Source of the DNA: an uncultured Acidimicrobiaceae bacterium
GTDB lineage: Bacteria > Actinomycetota > Acidimicrobiia > Spongiisociales > UBA5794
Length of the DNA: 40,335 nt
Direction of reading: 5' to 3'
Assembly: GCA_947258985.1 (NCBI GenBank)
Contig: CAMYKI010000019.1
Location: 1 to 40,335, forward strand
Shown here one piece after another: positions 1-7,739 of this stretch; the stretch's first letter is position 1, and each line of letters opens with the position of its first letter. The notes below the pieces were generated by a model that saw nothing but the letters and a program-made list of their open reading frames with translations, did not search any database and had not been told where the DNA came from. A program made the position numbers and the translations under genes.

Positions 1-327
<327 letters not shown>

Positions 328-417
328 AAAGTTTGACTGCCTGACGTCCTTGGTTCTCGACTGTCCTGCTCCGCACGAGGCGGTGCAGGCTGAGTGCCAT
401 GGAGTCAAACATCAAAG

Positions 418-457
418 GATGTCACATCGGGGACGGGCCCCATAGTGATGTGACATA
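418..457. repeat. Inverted repeat of two palindromic half-sites in the rrn leader
   Basis: ATGTCACATC (419-428) and GATGTGACAT (447-456) form a perfect 10-bp inverted repeat around an 18-nt spacer that itself holds GGGG/CCCC complementarity. Each arm is also palindromic on its own (GATGT-N-ACATC or ACATA), with centres 29 bp apart. It could be an rRNA-leader processing hairpin or a pair of protein-binding sites; the sequence alone cannot decide. Confidence 0.5.
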
Positions 458-529
458 TATTATTTGCATCGCTTGTACTTCCTCCCCCGCCGAAGCGAAA
501 AAGCAAGCCAAGCGCATGCTGGCTTTTGA

Positions 530-550
530 CACGCTGTTTAGTTGTCAAGG
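530..550 (-). promoter_or_regulatory. boxA-like antitermination element in the rrn leader
   Basis: The minus strand reads CTTGACAACTAAACAGCGTG, very close to the TTGAGAACTCAACAGCGTG-type element found before 16S and 23S genes in Streptomyces and mycobacteria, where it is the presumed Nus-factor loading site. It lies about 35 nt downstream of the likely transcription start. nusB, the factor that would bind it, is encoded at 28903-29259. Confidence 0.55.
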
Positions 551-591
551 TGCCCGGATCCCCGCGCGCATAAACGCTCGAGGGGCCTCAT

Positions 592-620
592 ATCATAGCC
601 TGATCTGAGTGGCCAGGCAA
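592..620 (-). promoter_or_regulatory. Probable rRNA operon promoter
   Basis: On the minus strand a -35 TTGCCT (620-615) and a -10 TATGAT (597-592) are separated by exactly 17 nt. Transcription would start near 585 and give a leader of about 260 nt before 16S. A second TTGACT/TATACC pair lies upstream at 700-695 and 669-664, but its 25-nt spacing is poor. Confidence 0.7.
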
Positions 621-925
621 GATCGGCCGCCGTCCCCGTCCGGGGTCGACGACCGGTGCGACAGGTATAGAAACACATCCGTCGCCGGAATGCAAGTCAA
701 TCCGAGATGGGGCACGGTTCCCGGGGGGTGGCTCATTCCCAGCCTCGATAGTGATCCGCGCCTCCCGGGAGGGTAGTATGACTAACTAGTGCCGAGCCGT
801 TCCACAGAACGAATACGCACGGCGGTCTCGAAGCCACTTACAGTGGGGGTTGATAACCGCAGTCGGGAAGAGGTGGGCACCTCTCCCCCGGCACAAGGGG
901 TATAGGGCAATTGGAAGGCAGCAAG
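621..925 (+). other. Intergenic region upstream of the surface protein gene
   Basis: No gene is seen between the rrn promoter and the surface protein. The stretch has a perfect 12-bp palindrome CCTCCCGGGAGG (761-772), a -10-like TAGTAT (774-779) without a recognisable -35, a small hairpin GAGGT-GGGC-ACCTC (870-883) and a CCCC/GGGG pair (885-900). The last two lie within 60 nt of the start codon and may structure the 5' untranslated region. I could not match it to a known riboswitch. Confidence 0.4.
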
Positions 926-3235
926 TTGTATACGTCACACAAGGCCCTCAGGGGCCACCGCTTGACTGCGCTCGCAGTGGCGACACTTCTCCTGACCGCG
1001 CTGGTCGGAGTCGTGGGATCGCCGCCTGCAAGTGCAGCAGAGCAGAGTTCGGTGATCAATTTCGAATCCGGTCTCAACCCGGGCGACATCGTCTCGACTC
1101 TCTCAGTCGGCAACGGTATGACGGGAGCGGACCTCGGCACGGTTTCCGTGCTCGGCACCAATCCCGACCTCGCCGGAAACACAGCAATGATCTACGACTC
1201 CACTTGTGGCGGTCAGACCGTTCCGTTCGCCGATCTCGATCGTTCGCTATGTACGGGCGATGACTGGGATATCTACCTGCCGTCGCTGGGCAACACTCTG
1301 ATCGTCACCGAGGACTTCGACTCCTCAGATCCGGACGATGAACAGAACCAGAACCACGACTGGCTGTTCGGGTTCTCGTCCTGGGGCGCCGGCGAAGTCA
1401 CAGTGAACAGCCTGACCACGGGCGACATCAATCCGATCCAGTCGGGTTCGGTCACCTTCTACGGCGCCGGCGGCAACGTTCTGGCAACGGTACCGCTGCC
1501 CACGACCGCGGACGCGGAATTCTCTACGATCTCGCCCGGGGTCTCGGGTGTGGCTTCGATGAGGGTCGATCCCGGCGGATCCGGGATAGTCGACAATATT
1601 TCCATATCGGTGAACGAACCCCTCATCGATGTCGAGCTGACCAAGACCGTTGATCCGGCCTCGGTGACAATCGGTGCAGAGACGACGTTCACGGTGAGCC
1701 TGGTAAACCAGGGCCCCGATGACGCCACCGGCGTGGTCGTCGAAGATCGCCTGCCAGACGGGCTGACCTACGTTGATCACAGCGGGGACGGATCCTTTGT
1801 TTCTGCGACGGGCCTGTGGACGATCGGCGACGCGCCCGTGGGCGAAGTCTTCACTCTGGACATGGTCGTAACCGTGGACCGTGCGGGTGAGTTCACCAAC
1901 GTTGCTGAGGTAATAGAGCACAACGAAAGGGACGTCGACTCCACCCCGGGGAACAACGTCCCGTCGGAAGATGACCAGGACAGCGCAATCGTGACCGCAA
2001 GTCCCCTCATCGACGTGGAACTGGACAAATCGGTCTCGCCTGCAGCCGTGCAGGTCGGTGGAGAAACCACCTTCACAGTCGTCGTAAGTAACCGAGGCCC
2101 CAGTGACGCCACCGGCGTTGTAGTCGAGGATCGGCTCCCGGCCGGCCTCACCTATGTCTCCCATACCGGCGGAGATGCGTTCGATCCGGGCACGTTCATC
2201 TGGACCATCGGCGACCTCGCAGTCGGAGCATCCGTAACGATGGACTTTGTCGTGACCGTGAATGAGGAGGGCACGTTCACCAACGTCGCCGAGGTCATCG
2301 CACACAACGAGACGGACGTCGACTCCACGCCGGACAACAACGTCCCGTCGGAAGATGACCAGGACAGCGCAATCGTGACCGCAAGTCCGCTCATCGATGT
2401 GTCGCTGACAAAGACGGTCGAGGAAGCGGGCGAATTCGTCAAGGTCGCAGGAGTGGAGGTCGGTGAACTGGCGACCTTCAGGCTCGTTGTCGGCAACGAT
2501 GGGCCCGATGCCGCCACCGGCGTGGTCGTACAGGACCGACTCCCCGAGGGCCTCTCGTACGACTCCCATACCGGAGGCGATTGGTTCGACCCGAGCACGT
2601 TCATCTGGACCATCGGCGACCTTGCTGTCGGCGCTACCGTCACCATGGACCTCGTAGTCCGCGTCGACGAATACCAACTGGAGTTCGAAAACGTCGCCGA
2701 GGTGATGGAGCACAACGAACACGACACCGACTCAACGCCCGGCAACAACCTCCCGTCGGAAGATGACCAGGACAGCGCCATCGTCGCTCCACCTGCCGTC
2801 GCGGCATCATCAACCATCGGTGACTACGTGTGGTTCGACGACAACAAAGACGGTGTCCAGGACCCGGACGAAGACGGTGTCCCCGGAGTCACCGTACGGA
2901 TGACCAATCAGGCAACCAACGAGGTGCTGACACAGGTCACCAATGCAGACGGCATGTACCTGTTCTCCGGTCTCGATGCCGGCACCTATTTTGTCGAGGT
3001 GCTCACATCGACGTTCCCGGACAACCACAACCTCACGACGGTGGGTAGCTACACCGTGACGGTGCAGGACGATGAGAGCTTCCTCGATGCCGACTTCGGC
3101 ATCGTCGAGGTGCTTCCCATCACCGGGATGGAGGTCGAGACGTTTGCGTTCATCGGCCTCGCCCTCCTCGGTCTGGGTGTCTTGCTGCTCGGCGTCGAAA
3201 ACCACCATCGCCGCCGGCTGTTGATCGTCGCATAG
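926..3235 (+). CDS. Secreted LPXTG-type surface protein with DUF11 repeats and SdrD_B-like domain
   Basis: A 769-residue cell-wall protein, counted from TTG 926, which has GGAAGG 7 nt upstream; TTG 911 is in frame but lacks a good ribosome site. Residues 1-37 look like a signal peptide ending in PPASA. Residues 38-230 form an N-terminal domain with two cysteines, unassigned. Three DUF11 (conserved repeat) domains begin near 233, 361 and 489; the first two periods are exactly 384 nt. Residues 629-727 match SdrD_B/Cna_B-like domains (GDYVWFDDNKDGVQDPDEDG). The C-terminus has LPITG at 730-734, a hydrophobic segment and HHRRR, the classic sortase signal. It is likely a sortase-anchored, Ca-binding stalk or adhesin. 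No sortase gene is in the window. It stands alone between the rrn promoter and its own terminator. A long antisense open frame over it is a coding shadow. Confidence 0.9.
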   Translation: MYTSHKALRGHRLTALAVATLLLTALVGVVGSPPASAAEQSSVINFESGLNPGDIVSTLSVGNGMTGADLGTVSVLGTNPDLAGNTAMIYDSTCGGQTVPFADLDRSLCTGDDWDIYLPSLGNTLIVTEDFDSSDPDDEQNQNHDWLFGFSSWGAGEVTVNSLTTGDINPIQSGSVTFYGAGGNVLATVPLPTTADAEFSTISPGVSGVASMRVDPGGSGIVDNISISVNEPLIDVELTKTVDPASVTIGAETTFTVSLVNQGPDDATGVVVEDRLPDGLTYVDHSGDGSFVSATGLWTIGDAPVGEVFTLDMVVTVDRAGEFTNVAEVIEHNERDVDSTPGNNVPSEDDQDSAIVTASPLIDVELDKSVSPAAVQVGGETTFTVVVSNRGPSDATGVVVEDRLPAGLTYVSHTGGDAFDPGTFIWTIGDLAVGASVTMDFVVTVNEEGTFTNVAEVIAHNETDVDSTPDNNVPSEDDQDSAIVTASPLIDVSLTKTVEEAGEFVKVAGVEVGELATFRLVVGNDGPDAATGVVVQDRLPEGLSYDSHTGGDWFDPSTFIWTIGDLAVGATVTMDLVVRVDEYQLEFENVAEVMEHNEHDTDSTPGNNLPSEDDQDSAIVAPPAVAASSTIGDYVWFDDNKDGVQDPDEDGVPGVTVRMTNQATNEVLTQVTNADGMYLFSGLDAGTYFVEVLTSTFPDNHNLTTVGSYTVTVQDDESFLDADFGIVEVLPITGMEVETFAFIGLALLGLGVLLLGVENHHRRRLLIVA

Positions 3236-3258
3236 CGCTTGCGGCCGGCAGATTGCCC

Positions 3259-3297
3259 GATGGCCCGTTCCCTCCGGGGAGCGGGCCATCCCTTTTG
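3259..3297 (+). terminator. Rho-independent terminator of the surface protein gene
   Basis: GATGGCCCG (3259-3267) pairs perfectly with CGGGCCATC (3282-3290), extended by TCCC/GGGA across a short loop, and is followed by CCTTTTG. It starts 23 nt after the stop codon. Confidence 0.85.
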
Positions 3298-3302
3298 CCT
3301 AG

Positions 3303-3401
3303 GAGACTGTTGAACAAATGGCGTGCGGACTCGCTCGGCCACAATGAAAGCCCGGTCACAGACGCGGCTGCGAGGCCAAACTGACGTTATTCAACAGGCT
3401 G
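3303..3401. mobile_element. 99-bp MITE-like element with terminal inverted repeats
   Basis: The left end GAGACTGTTGAACAA (3303-3317) and the reverse complement of the right end, CAGCCTGTTGAATAA (3401-3387), match at 12 of 15 positions, including the core CTGTTGAA. The direct repeat CCTAG lies immediately outside both ends (3298-3302 and 3402-3406), as expected for a 5-bp target duplication. There is no open frame inside, so this would be a non-autonomous remnant mobilised by an unknown transposase. The right CCTAG holds the stop codon of the neighbouring 57-residue gene, which is left intact. It sits in the convergent gap between two operons. Alternatively it may be a bidirectional terminator-type palindrome. 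Confidence 0.55.
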
Positions 3402-3402
3402 C

Positions 3403-3576
3403 CTAGTTGCGTAGCTTCCAGGCAACGCGGAGAAGCACGATCACGACGATCAGCAGAACGATCATCGAGGCCCCCCAGTACACCAAGCGAAAGACGTTGC
3501 GGAGCAGCCAGAGCGCCCCGATCACCACAACGACGCCTACCAGCACATCTGACAGGACGTTACGAAACCGTTGCAT
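3403..3576 (-). CDS. Small two-helix membrane protein, 57 aa, coupled to tyrS
   Basis: The ATG at 3576 overlaps the tyrS stop as TGATG, so it is probably translated by coupling. The product starts MQRFRNVLSDVL and has two hydrophobic stretches (about residues 10-26 and 33-52) separated by RNVFRLVYWGAS, then ends WKLRN. No family is recognised. Strong hydrophobicity, the overlap and the fact that the frame closes exactly at the MITE-like boundary support a real gene. It is the last gene of the pheST-mpg-tyrS operon. Function unknown. Confidence 0.6.
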   Translation of the reverse strand: MQRFRNVLSDVLVGVVVVIGALWLLRNVFRLVYWGASMIVLLIVVIVLLRVAWKLRN

Positions 3577-4775
3577 CAGTCCACAAAGCGCACAAAGCGG
3601 CGCTTGCCTACCTGGACGATCGCGCCACCCAGGTCATTCCTCGGCAAGGTCTCGCCGGCAACCTTGTCCCCGTTCACCTTGACCGCACCCTGGGCAACCA
3701 TGCGCCGGCCTTCCGAGTTGGAAGAGACGAGACCCGCCTCATTGAGGAGACTCGGCAGCCAGATGTCGGTGTCGTCGGGAAGCTTGAAGACGGGAACATC
3801 ATCGGGAGCGTCGTGCTCCTTGAACAGCCGGTCGAAGTGCGCCTCTGCGTTCGCGGCAGCCTCGGCGCCCCAGTACCGAGCGACGACGGAACTGGCGAGC
3901 TTACGCTTTGCATTGCCCGGGTGGAGCGTCCCGTCGGCGAGGCCCTCCTCGATGCCGGCAACCTCCTCTGCCGATCGGTAAGCCGCAAGCTGGTACCACT
4001 GACTCATCAGCGCGTCAGGAATACTCATCGTCTTGCCGAACATCTCCTCTGGTGCGTCCTTGACCGAGATGTAGTTGCCAAGAGACTGCGACATCTTCTT
4101 GACGCCATCGGTGCCGACCAGCAACGGCACGGTCATCACCATCTGACCGCGCTGACCCATCCTTTCCTGCAGATCCCGCCCGACCAAGTTGTTGAACAGC
4201 TGGTCGCTTCCCCCCAACTCGATGTCGGCTTCCACCGCAACCGAGTCCATCCCCTGAAGCAGTGGATACAAGAACTCGATCATCGAGATCGGCTCGTGGG
4301 CCTCCCACCGATTTGAGAAGTCCTCGCGGTCCATAATGCGCGAGATGGTGAACTGCGATGTCAGCTCGAGAACGTCATGCATGTCCATCTCACCGAGCCA
4401 CTCCGAGTTGTGGCGAACCTCGAGGTTGTCCGGCCGAAGCAGCTCTCCGATGGTGTCGAGCACGCCGCTCACGTAACCACCAACCTCCTCGGCGGCGAGC
4501 CGGCGGCGTGTTTCGTTCTTGCCGGAAGGATCGCCAACCTGGGCAGTGAAGTCGCCCACAATCAGCACTGCCGTATGGCCGCACTCCTGGAACCGGCGCA
4601 AGCGATCAAACACCACCGCCCAACCGAGCGTCACATCGGGGGCGGTTGGATCCACCCCCAGCTTGGCGCGCAGCGGCCGGCCGAGACGCAGGCGCTCCAA
4701 CAACTCACCCTCTGGAAGCACCGCGTCGGCGCCATCGGTGAGATAGTCGAACTGTTCCTCAGGAGTCATGTTCAT
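3576..4775 (-). CDS. tyrS: Tyrosyl-tRNA synthetase
   Basis: Charges tRNA-Tyr in the cytoplasm. The 399 residues match the TyrRS subgroup with a class I catalytic domain, KLGVDPTAPD near residue 38 and GDFTAQVGDPSG near 75, followed by a C-terminal S4 RNA-binding domain (about 335-399). The second signature reads KMSQS (in GVKKMSQSLGNY). Odd: the HIGH signature, normally HLGH right after DPTAPDL in this subgroup, reads TLGW here (codons ACG CTC GGT TGG), so both histidines are missing. The rest of the protein is well conserved and uninterrupted, so I call it functional but atypical. Start ATG 4775; ATG 4769 is also possible, and neither has a clear Shine-Dalgarno. It lies 13 nt after mpg. Confidence 0.93.
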   Translation of the reverse strand: MNMTPEEQFDYLTDGADAVLPEGELLERLRLGRPLRAKLGVDPTAPDVTLGWAVVFDRLRRFQECGHTAVLIVGDFTAQVGDPSGKNETRRRLAAEEVGGYVSGVLDTIGELLRPDNLEVRHNSEWLGEMDMHDVLELTSQFTISRIMDREDFSNRWEAHEPISMIEFLYPLLQGMDSVAVEADIELGGSDQLFNNLVGRDLQERMGQRGQMVMTVPLLVGTDGVKKMSQSLGNYISVKDAPEEMFGKTMSIPDALMSQWYQLAAYRSAEEVAGIEEGLADGTLHPGNAKRKLASSVVARYWGAEAAANAEAHFDRLFKEHDAPDDVPVFKLPDDTDIWLPSLLNEAGLVSSNSEGRRMVAQGAVKVNGDKVAGETLPRNDLGGAIVQVGKRRFVRFVD

Positions 4776-4788
4776 GTTGCCGCGGAGG

Positions 4789-5349
4789 TTAGCGCCGCAA
4801 AGCCGCGATGAACCTCCACGGCAGATCGGCAGCCTTGGAGATGCCTATGCGAGTAGTCCGCACCACGGACCGTTCGCCCAAGCCGGGACCCGGAACCAGC
4901 TTCAAAGGAGGCTTGCGCAGATCGGCCCCATCCAAAGCTCCCGTCACTCCCAGAGCCTCACACAGTTTGCCCGGGCCGTTGGTGAGATTGTCCCTCCTCC
5001 TGCGGCGTGTCTCCATCGCCTCCCGACCCGCCGACGGCTCACCACCCCTGATGAGCACCGCGTGGGGTAGACCCTCAATCCCGGCCACCACGTTCATGCA
5101 CCAGTGGATGCCGTATGACCGGTAGACGTAGACCGTACCGGCGGCGCCGTACATGGCCAGGTTGCGTGGTGTCCGGCCGTTGAAGGCGTGGCTGGCGGGA
5201 TCGAGATCACCGGCGTACGCCTCGGTCTCCGTGATCGTGACCGCCGTCTTCTGCTCTCCGATGACGGACTCGAGTGTCCACCCCAGCAGACCCTCGGCTA
5301 CAGCCCAAACGTCACCCGCAAGCAGATCGTCGAGAGCCTCCCGACTCAC
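4789..5349 (-). CDS. 3-methyladenine DNA glycosylase, AAG/Mpg family
   Basis: Base-excision repair enzyme that removes alkylated purines from DNA. The 186 residues match the AAG family over the whole length: TETEAY near residue 40 carries the probable catalytic glutamate, followed by DPASHAFNGRTPRNLAMY, YRSYGIHWCMNVV, the substrate-pocket segment AVLIRGGEP and TNGPGKLCEALG. The start is GTG 5349, overlapping the pheT stop as GTGA. Its place between pheT and tyrS means it is co-transcribed with synthetase genes; the association is positional and there is no evident functional link. Confidence 0.92.
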   Translation of the reverse strand: MSREALDDLLAGDVWAVAEGLLGWTLESVIGEQKTAVTITETEAYAGDLDPASHAFNGRTPRNLAMYGAAGTVYVYRSYGIHWCMNVVAGIEGLPHAVLIRGGEPSAGREAMETRRRRRDNLTNGPGKLCEALGVTGALDGADLRKPPLKLVPGPGLGERSVVRTTRIGISKAADLPWRFIAALRR

Positions 5350-7736
5350 CCCTCAGCACCCCGCAAGATGGCACCTCGGGTGGCCGCCGCCTCGATCATC
5401 TCACCCCGAATGGTTGAAATCTCTCCGGCCTCGAGCGTCCGATCGGGAGCCCGGAGCCGGTATCGGATTGCAACGGCACGGAGACCGGCTGCGTCGTCCT
5501 GGTAGTCATCAAAGATGCTCACCCGTTCCACGAGCGGCGAGACCTCGGATGTAGCTGAGGCGACCGCCCCGGCGGCAACATCCATCCCTATCTCGAACGA
5601 AAGATCGAAGTCGACGTGGGGGAAAGTGGACACTGGAGCCATCTCGACTTTGGGTTGCTCGTCGAGCAGCGGGTCCAGGTCCAGTTCGACCGCCGCCACC
5701 CGGGCTCCCAGCTCGAAGGTGTCGGCGAGGTCGGGATGGAGTTCCCCGGCATAGCCGACAACCCGGCCACCGACCCTCAGACTCGCCGTGCGGGTCGGGT
5801 GGTATCCGTGGGCGTGTGCCTGTTCCCGCTGGATGTCGATGCCGAGGCTCCATGCGAGCAGGTCCACAAGAGCCAGCGCGGTGTTCACGTCGGCTCCTTC
5901 GGCCTTCTCTCCTATCCGCGACACTCCGAACGGCCCGACGATGGCCGCTGCGAGGCGCAACGGCTGTTCGGGAACGCGGTCGTCGTCTGCCCACGGCCTT
6001 GCGTAGAAGACACGCCCCGTCTCAAAGAGGGCAACGGCTTCTGAGCCTCGGTTGCGATTCTCTCGCAGACGTCGCAGCAGAGCGGGGAGGAGGCTTTGCC
6101 GAAGTTTCGACTGATCTTCACGCAATGGATTGCGGACGGTGACCACTCCGGTGACTTCTCCGCCATCGCTGAAGGCCGCCAGTTCCTCCTCCGACACGAA
6201 CGGTAGGTTGATCGCCTGGCTCAGGCCGGCACCCCTCATTGTCTCGTGTACGGCCCGGCTGCGGCGCTGTTCCACGAGCAACCCCCCGGCGGGGCCGGTG
6301 GGTACCGACTCGTCGAAAGTGTCGAAGTCCGCAAGCCGTGCGATCTCCTCGACGAGGTCCGCGGGCATGGCCAGGTCGGGACGGTTGGTAGGAATGGTGA
6401 CATGGAGCAAGTCGGCACCAACCTCGACGCCCAGTTCCAGGCGCCGCAGCAGCCGGCCACACCCTTCGAGGGTGAACCGATCGCCAAGAAGTCGAGTGAC
6501 ATCGCGCAGCGAGAGATCGATTCGTGCCGGCACAGCAGGATTGGCGACAACATCGATCACGTCTTCTAGCACTGACCCACCCCCTACTTCGAGGAGCAGC
6601 TGGCAAGCCCTGGTATTCGCATCGAGAGCCAGGTTCGGATCAACACCGCGTTCAAAGCGAGCCGAGGCCTCCGAGCGGAGATCGTGACGGCGTGATGTGT
6701 ACATCACTGTCGGCGGGTCCCACGATGCCGCTTCCATGATGACGCGATGTGTCGAATCCCTGACTTCGGAGCGGGCGCCGCCCATTACCGCTGCTAGCGA
6801 AGTTGGGCCCACATCGTCGGCGATGACGAGATCCTCGCCACCGAGACGGCGGACAGATCCGTCGAGCGTCTCGAGCTCGTCACCGTCGATGCCCCACCTC
6901 ACGTCGAGGCGTTCTCCTGCGATGGCGTCGGCGTCAAAGGCGTGCATCGGATGACCGAGTTCGATCATCACGTAGTTGCTCACATCAACGATGTTCGAGA
7001 TAGCGCGTATCCCAGCCTTGCGCAGCCGCTCGGTCAGCCAAAGCGGTGAAGGCCCGATATTCACGTCGCGGATCTCGCGGGCGACAAAGCGATTGCAGCC
7101 GTCCGGTGCCGAAATCGACACCTTGAGCGCAGGAGTCCCCGGAACGGTGGCCAAGGCGATTTCAGGCTGGCGCAATGGGACGTCGAACCACGCAGCCAGT
7201 TCCCTGGCGACACCTACCATCCCCATCACGTCCGGCCGGTTGCTGGTCACCTCGAGGTCGAAGACGACGTCGGGCAGATCCAGAATCGACTCAAACGGCT
7301 CCCCGATGGGTGCTGCGCCGTCGAGAACCATGATTCCTTCGTGTAGCTCCCCGAGGCCGAGCTCACGTTCCGAGCAGATCATCCCGTGTGACTCAACGCC
7401 TCTGATTGCGCGAGATCCGATCTCAAAACCACCGGGGAGGACGGCACCCGGGACAGAAACCGGGACAACCGCACCCTCCTCGAAGTTCCACGCCCCACAG
7501 ATGATCTGGTGATCTTCACCGTCACCGATGTCCACCCGCGTGACGCGGATGTTATCCGCGTTCGGGTGCGCCTCAATTCGCAGTACCTTGCCGATGACAA
7601 CGTCGGTCCACTCGACGTCGAAGTGCTCAACCTCCTCGACCGCATGCCCGAGCATGTCGAAGGCGTGAGTGAGTTCGGCAACATCAGTGGTCGGTATGTC
7701 GATGAATTCCTTCAACCAGTTCAGTGAAACTCTCAT
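5346..7736 (-). CDS. pheT: Phenylalanyl-tRNA synthetase beta subunit
   Basis: Forms the alpha2-beta2 enzyme with PheS and charges tRNA-Phe. The 796 residues match full-length bacterial PheT. It starts MRVSLNWLKEFI, has the EMAP-II-like tRNA-binding domain (about 40-150, with HPNADNIRVTRVD), the B3/B4 editing region (about 205-380, with YVMIELGHPMHAFD), the B5 domain (about 400-475), the catalytic-like core (about 480-690) and a C-terminal FDX-ACB anticodon-binding domain (about 705-796, with FPHVDFDLSF). The ATG start is 3 nt after the pheS stop; the end overlaps mpg by 4 nt. Confidence 0.97.
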   Translation of the reverse strand: MRVSLNWLKEFIDIPTTDVAELTHAFDMLGHAVEEVEHFDVEWTDVVIGKVLRIEAHPNADNIRVTRVDIGDGEDHQIICGAWNFEEGAVVPVSVPGAVLPGGFEIGSRAIRGVESHGMICSERELGLGELHEGIMVLDGAAPIGEPFESILDLPDVVFDLEVTSNRPDVMGMVGVARELAAWFDVPLRQPEIALATVPGTPALKVSISAPDGCNRFVAREIRDVNIGPSPLWLTERLRKAGIRAISNIVDVSNYVMIELGHPMHAFDADAIAGERLDVRWGIDGDELETLDGSVRRLGGEDLVIADDVGPTSLAAVMGGARSEVRDSTHRVIMEAASWDPPTVMYTSRRHDLRSEASARFERGVDPNLALDANTRACQLLLEVGGGSVLEDVIDVVANPAVPARIDLSLRDVTRLLGDRFTLEGCGRLLRRLELGVEVGADLLHVTIPTNRPDLAMPADLVEEIARLADFDTFDESVPTGPAGGLLVEQRRSRAVHETMRGAGLSQAINLPFVSEEELAAFSDGGEVTGVVTVRNPLREDQSKLRQSLLPALLRRLRENRNRGSEAVALFETGRVFYARPWADDDRVPEQPLRLAAAIVGPFGVSRIGEKAEGADVNTALALVDLLAWSLGIDIQREQAHAHGYHPTRTASLRVGGRVVGYAGELHPDLADTFELGARVAAVELDLDPLLDEQPKVEMAPVSTFPHVDFDLSFEIGMDVAAGAVASATSEVSPLVERVSIFDDYQDDAAGLRAVAIRYRLRAPDRTLEAGEISTIRGEMIEAAATRGAILRGAEG

Positions 7737-7739
7737 CGC

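Noticed and set aside
399..608. 69-codon plus-strand frame in the rrn leader
   Set aside because: It covers the inverted repeat, boxA and rrn promoter on the other strand and has no protein similarity.
1325..2722. 465-codon open frame antisense to the surface protein gene
   Set aside because: It mirrors the strongly biased, repetitive coding strand; its protein has no recognisable domain and the opposite frame has a signal peptide, DUF11 repeats and a sorting signal.
926..3235. c-di-GMP or c-di-AMP riboswitch before the surface protein gene
   Set aside because: The upstream G-rich hairpins do not show the conserved cores of either class.
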